From JAAYEL01 sp964344625 (GTDB taxonomy: Bacteria > Bacillota > Clostridia > Tissierellales > Peptoniphilaceae), in contig CAYFNZ010000006.1 of assembly GCA_964344625.1 (NCBI GenBank), positions 1 to 45,886 on the forward strand: DNA of 45,886 bases. Reading direction: 5' to 3'. Under the pieces are notes generated by a model. It worked only from the letters and a program-made list of their open reading frames with translations, was not told where the DNA came from and made no database searches. This document shows positions 42,806 to 45,886 of the stretch, piece after piece; position 1 is the stretch's first letter, and every line of letters begins with the position of its first letter. The position numbers were made by a program, and so were the translations under genes.

Positions 42806-43737
42806 TAGTTTACCCCCTTTGTTACGTCAATCCTAGGATCGACAAATTTATAAAGAATATCAACCACAAGATTCATGAAAATAACCAGGGTTGCAAAAAA
42901 TATCGTAGTTGCCATAATAATCGGATAATCTCGATTGATAATGGAGTTAATAAAATACCTGCCCAGTCCCTGAACAGAAAATACCGACTCAACAACGAAT
43001 GAACCAGTCAATATGCTCGCTGTCAAAGGACCAACGTATGTCAATACTGGTATCAAGGCATTACGTAGTGCATGCTTAAAGACAATGGCCTTAGATTTTA
43101 CACCCTTAGCCTTGGCTGTTCTTATATAGTCTTGATTTATTACATCAAGCATTGAAGAACGCGATAATCTTGCTATATGGCACATGGGGTTAAAGCCTAG
43201 TGCAAAGACTGGCATCAAGTAACCTTTCCAGCTATCTAAGCCCATGGTCGGTAAAATCTTGAGTTTAACTCCAAAAAATATCAGTAAGAGGGTTGCTATT
43301 ACAAAACCAGGAACCGATATTCCCAAGGTAGTAATAATACGTAAGATAGAATCCGTCAACTTCCCCCTCCTATAGGCTGCTATAGCTCCTAGAGGAACCC
43401 CTATGAAGATTGACCACAAGAGAGCCAAGCCACCTAGCTTTGCAGATGTAGGAAACATCTCTTTGATAATCTCAGAGACCGGCCTGTTTTTTTGCAGCTT
43501 CATGGAAACACCCAAATCGAATTTTAGTAAATTTTTTATGTAGTTATATAATTGTATATGTACTGGTTTGTCTAAACCGTATTTTTCATTTAGAGCCTTT
43601 ATTACCGCTTCGCTCTGCTGTTTCTCACTTATAAAAGGGCTACCTGGCACTAACTTCATGAGGAAAAATGTAAGGCAAATAATCAAGAAAATAATAAATA
43701 TCGCCTGCAATATCCTCTGAATAACATATTTCTTCAT
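42805..43737 (-). CDS. oppB: Oligopeptide ABC transporter permease OppB
   Basis: 310 residues with six hydrophobic segments. N-terminal VIQRILQAIFIIFLIICLTF is followed by a soluble loop and the EAA-like coupling motif YIRTAKAKGVKSKAIVFKHAL. ESVFSVQGLGRYFINSI is the usual OppB/DppB C-terminal segment. First gene of oppBCDFA; start ATG 43737 follows AGGAGA and a consensus promoter 65 bp upstream. The operon order B-C-D-F-A puts the binding protein last. Confidence 0.95.
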   Translation of the reverse strand: MKKYVIQRILQAIFIIFLIICLTFFLMKLVPGSPFISEKQQSEAVIKALNEKYGLDKPVHIQLYNYIKNLLKFDLGVSMKLQKNRPVSEIIKEMFPTSAKLGGLALLWSIFIGVPLGAIAAYRRGKLTDSILRIITTLGISVPGFVIATLLLIFFGVKLKILPTMGLDSWKGYLMPVFALGFNPMCHIARLSRSSMLDVINQDYIRTAKAKGVKSKAIVFKHALRNALIPVLTYVGPLTASILTGSFVVESVFSVQGLGRYFINSIINRDYPIIMATTIFFATLVIFMNLVVDILYKFVDPRIDVTKGVN

Positions 43738-43801
43738 TTAACTTTCTCCTATTTCTTAATAAGTACTCAAATATATGTATATTTTTTATTTAGTTGCATG
43801 T

Positions 43802-43830
43802 ATTATAGGTTCGTTAACTTTCTTTGTCAA
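43802..43830 (-). promoter_or_regulatory. Perfect consensus sigma-A promoter of oppBCDFA
   Basis: TTGACA (minus 43830-43825), 17 bp, TATAAT (43807-43802): both hexamers match consensus exactly. Start near 43795, 58-nt leader. I see no CodY-like box or dyad overlapping it with confidence. Confidence 0.88.
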
Positions 43831-44112
43831 GGTAATTGGCTTGAATCATTAAACAAATATAGAAATATCTATAAACTCATAGAAAAAGAAGAATAATAAG
43901 TCCGACTATAGATTGCTAGCAACTTCAGCTTTTACAGGCTTTTCCGCCTTTCAACAAACAGTAATATCTGTAAATTATAAATTATTAAAATAAATTAACT
44001 TGCATGAATATTAACATTTTTATCAATCAAACTTTATATGAGAAATTTTATTAAAAAGCTTTATTAAGATTGTTAATTATAATTTTAAGCAGGTGGGGTA
44101 TGTTTCTATAAT
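43831..44112. other. AT-rich spacer upstream of opp with no supported gene
   Basis: Contains a weak AGGC/GCCT hairpin near 43937-43953 and a 14-codon open tail (KAEKPVKAEVASNL, minus 43950-43906) that could be the tip of a lost gene. I see no tRNA, riboswitch or clear operator. Confidence 0.4.
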
Positions 44113-44160
44113 TAAAAAATTAGTGCTAGAAAATAATTAATTTATCTTCCAACACTAATT
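44113..44160 (-). terminator. Terminator of the decayed sugar locus
   Basis: ATTAGTG/CACTAAT outer arms with an inner GGAAGATAA/TTATTTTCT stem, then TTTTTT on the minus strand, directly past the rbsK stop. The terminator is intact although all genes before it are broken. Confidence 0.65.
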
Positions 44161-44170
44161 ATTGATAATA

Positions 44171-44762
44171 TTATTCATGAAATTGTAGAACATCTTCTAT
44201 GGCTGGCAGAGATGGTATTGCCCCCCTCTTAGTAACCGTTAGGGCTGCTACTGTATTGGCAAATTCAACAGCTTTTCTCAAATCACTGCCCGATGTTAAT
44301 TTATATGCCAATGCACCATTAAAAGAAGCACCTGCTCCTATTGTATCTACAACATCAACAGTTTTTGCGTCTATTTTATATTCTTCAATCTCTATTAAGT
44401 TTTCTAAATTATATTTTAGATTTGCACCCTGTACAATTATTATCCTATTGTCTCCGTCTTTTTCAGACATTACAATTTCGACACCGGTATGGTCTATTGA
44501 ATCAAGTATTACATTGCTATAATCAACTTTGTTTTTTTTCTAAGATATTTAAAAACTCTTTTCCATTTACGTCATCTCCTAGTTTTCCCGCCATTCCAAC
44601 TTTAGCACCAAGCTTAGCCGCTGCAACTGCCTGATTTACACCTTTACCGCCTGGTGCAAGGAAAAAATCATTACCAATAAAAGTCTCCCCTTTTAAAGGT
44701 ATCCTATCGGTTATGACGATATGATCCATCATAAAACTGCCTATCACTAAAACATCCATCAT
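44171..44762 (-). pseudogene. rbsK: Ribokinase pseudogene: frameshift plus central deletion
   Basis: The first 79 residues are a good PfkB ribokinase start (VLVIGSFMMDHIVITDRIP, then APGGKGVNQAVAAAKLGA). The frame stops after a run of eight A; with seven A it would continue EKNKVDYSNVILDSIDHTGVE into the second piece, MSEKDGDNRIIIVQGANLKYN. About 120 residues of the usual middle are then missing: the text jumps from the LENLIEIEEYK region to VDVVDTIGAGASFNGALAYKL. The catalytic Asp of GAGD is Ala here. So three independent faults argue that it is dead. The start keeps its AAGGAGG site and overlaps the kpsF end. It would have phosphorylated ribose after import by the upstream transporter. Confidence 0.88.
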
Positions 44763-45015
44763 TCCTCCTTATCTAAAGATAATTTCTTTCCTAGAGAACC
44801 TCCGGGATGGAACAAATGAGTATAACTATATCTTGTTTTTCTATCATACCTAGGTCACCATGTACAGCTTCTGTTGCGTGAACGAAAAAAGAAGGGGTTC
44901 CTGTGCTTGACAATGTAGCTGCAATTTTCTTTCCTATGTGAGCAGATTTACCAACTGCCATAACAATTACTTTACCTTTTGTGCTTAATAACGAATCTAT
45001 GGCTTTTTCATAATC
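44759..45015 (-). pseudogene. KpsF/GutQ-type sugar-phosphate isomerase (SIS) pseudogene
   Basis: One frame reads DYEKAIDSLLSTKGKVIVMA, then VGKSAHIGKKIAATLSSTGTP and AVHGDLGMIEKQDIVIL, the SIS core of arabinose-5-phosphate isomerases (GKSGHIGRKIAATLASTGTPAFFVH in intact ones). The frame is then lost, and another reads FHPGGSLGKKLSLDKEE and stops at 44759. In intact proteins about 60 residues, including SNSGET and the second SIS strands, lie between. The N-terminal ~35 residues and the C-terminal CBS domains are also absent. The last codons overlap the rbsK start, so the original operon spacing is preserved. Confidence 0.85.
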
Positions 45016-45026
45016 CCTCCATTATG

Positions 45027-45836
45027 CTATAAATCTAAGCTGTCCCAATATATTGCAATAATTATTATTACACCTTGGATAATCATCTGAACATAATTAC
45101 TGATTCCAAGTATTGTAAGTCCATTTAGTAAAATAACTACAACCAATGATCCGACTATTGTTCCAAGAGCATTACCCTTACCACCTGTAAAACTAGCTCC
45201 ACCTAATACTACAGAGACAATGGCATCAAGCTCTAACCCAACACCATATGAAGGTATTCCAAACAAGTTACCATTAGAAATATTTAGGTATTTTTCATTG
45301 CTAAAGGGAATCGTTGCACCTTTCGTGATAATATATGATGCACCTCTAGCGATATTCATTGTTGCAAGCGTAATAATAAAGGGATTCAAGTTAGTTTTAA
45401 CCACAAAAACACCATGTATTAAGCCAAATACAACTTTCTCTTCTTGATGAGATTCAAAATTTTTTACTTCTTTTATCTCCCTGCCGACCATTCCCTTTAT
45501 TATTCTGTTATAAGATATTTCGTCTCTTTCTAAGCTTTCAATTAGTTTGCCATCTCTAAGGATGCTTATTCTATCTGAAATATTAATAACATCGTCCAAA
45601 TCATGGGAAATATATAAAAAAGCTACTCCTTTTTTCTTAAGATTATTTATTAATGCAAATAGTTTTTCTTGTTCGTCTCTAGACAAGGTTGTTGTAGGTT
45701 CATCAAGGATAATTAGTTTTGCATTCATAGATACAATTCTGGCTATCGATACTAGCTGCTTTTGAGCTGGAGATAAGTCCGATACTTTCGTATATATGTC
45801 TAAATCTAAGTTATGATCATTTATGGTCTTCAGGCT
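45027..45836 (-). pseudogene. Chimera of sugar ABC ATPase (RbsA-like) and permease (RbsC-like), with two deletions
   Basis: A 270-codon open frame with no proper start. The first part is RbsA/MglA-like: LSPAQKQLVSIARIVS (ABC signature, normally LSxGQ), Walker B KLIILDEPTTTLS, H-loop SHD and MVGREIKEV, where the first nucleotide-binding domain ends. Near 45434 it runs straight into RbsC-like permease, GLIHGVFVVKTNLNPFIITL followed by ATMNIARG, so the second ATPase domain and the permease start are gone. Near 45248 there is a second in-frame jump from NLFGIPS to YGVGLELDAIVSVVLGGASF, removing several membrane segments. It ends normally (VIIIIAIYWDSLDL). Walker A is absent. An in-frame stop at 45837-45839 closes the upstream side. 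The text before it (AIFLHQHYLL in another frame) may be more RbsA debris. 45840-45886 holds nothing else I can support. Confidence 0.85.
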
Positions 45837-45886
45837 CTACAATAAATAGTGTTGGTGAAGAAAAATCGCCAGCACTATCTTAAATT

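Noticed and set aside
43906..43950. KAEKPVKAEVASNL open tail upstream of opp
   Set aside because: It resembles a protein C-terminus but is only 14 codons after a stop and has no start; too short to call.
44759..45015. KpsF fragment as a small intact SIS protein
   Set aside because: The two SIS pieces are in different frames and about 60 core residues are missing.
1..45886. CRISPR array, prophage, insertion sequence or integrase
   Set aside because: I found no regularly spaced repeats, transposase, integrase or phage genes on either strand.
1..45886. tRNA or rRNA genes
   Set aside because: No T-loop GGTTCGAATC-type box with a matching acceptor stem was seen; the only structured RNA I can support is the FMN riboswitch.

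Overview
The window is AT-rich, low-GC Gram-positive DNA with short intergenic gaps, hairpin terminators and mostly AGA/AGG arginine codons. Pyruvate formate-lyase, pyruvate:ferredoxin oxidoreductase, a FMN-riboswitch RibU, HPr kinase and a class III polyhydroxyalkanoate (PHA) synthase together suggest a strict anaerobe of the Firmicutes. The style is that of Peptoniphilaceae such as Anaerococcus; this is inference, since there is no rRNA here. The window is a scaffold with three 100-N gaps. Two of these are flanked by identical 55-bp copies of the same sequence, so they are probably false gaps.

Layout. 1-6141 (minus): a very large Cna-B/VaFE-repeat surface adhesin whose C-terminus lies off the window, preceded by a G5-domain lipoprotein broken by a gap. 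Two near-identical dyads sit around the adhesin promoter. 6232-8497: a small unknown protein and a UvrD-type helicase. 8557-10839 (minus): phaE-phaC behind a sigma-A promoter with an overlapping double dyad. 11203-14348 (minus): udk-ridA, an RsuA pseudouridine synthase read through into a DUF3787-like tail, and ribU with a complete FMN riboswitch. 14353-14516: the two ends of an alpha-amylase joined across a deletion. 14633-18821: hbd (minus), then a leucyl aminopeptidase and murJ (plus). 19077-23005 (minus): a pyruvate formate-lyase operon in which the glycyl-radical domain is a separate 80-residue protein, followed by the activase and a Crp/Fnr regulator. 23247-27697: a TraX-like membrane protein and PFOR. 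28017-32762 (minus): pepP-uvrC-hprK. 32948-37960: ychF, a cysteine desulfurase-thiI-GNAT operon and an RNase H-like exonuclease. 38041-43737 (minus): oppBCDFA, with codon use unlike its neighbours and a consensus promoter. 44171-45836 (minus): a decaying sugar locus (rbsA/rbsC chimera, kpsF, rbsK) in which every gene has lost internal sequence.

How the parts fit. Pyruvate can be cleaved by PFL or PFOR to acetyl-CoA, and Hbd and PhaEC act on C4 acyl-CoAs derived from it. The pfl promoter carries a GTGAT-N4-ATCAC site at an inferred -41.5, and the Crp/Fnr protein encoded at the end of the operon has the CRP-type R-E-x3-R recognition helix, which suggests self-contained control. Peptide use is prominent: Opp transporter, PepP and leucyl aminopeptidase. 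Carbohydrate genes are scarce and broken (amylase, ribose-type transporter, ribokinase), which suggests a lineage drifting from sugar use to peptide use.

Most unusual items: the split PFL with its Crp-like control, the serial internal deletions in the sugar locus and in the amylase, the RsuA-DUF3787 read-through, the dyad-controlled phaEC promoter, and the paired dyads at the adhesin promoter.
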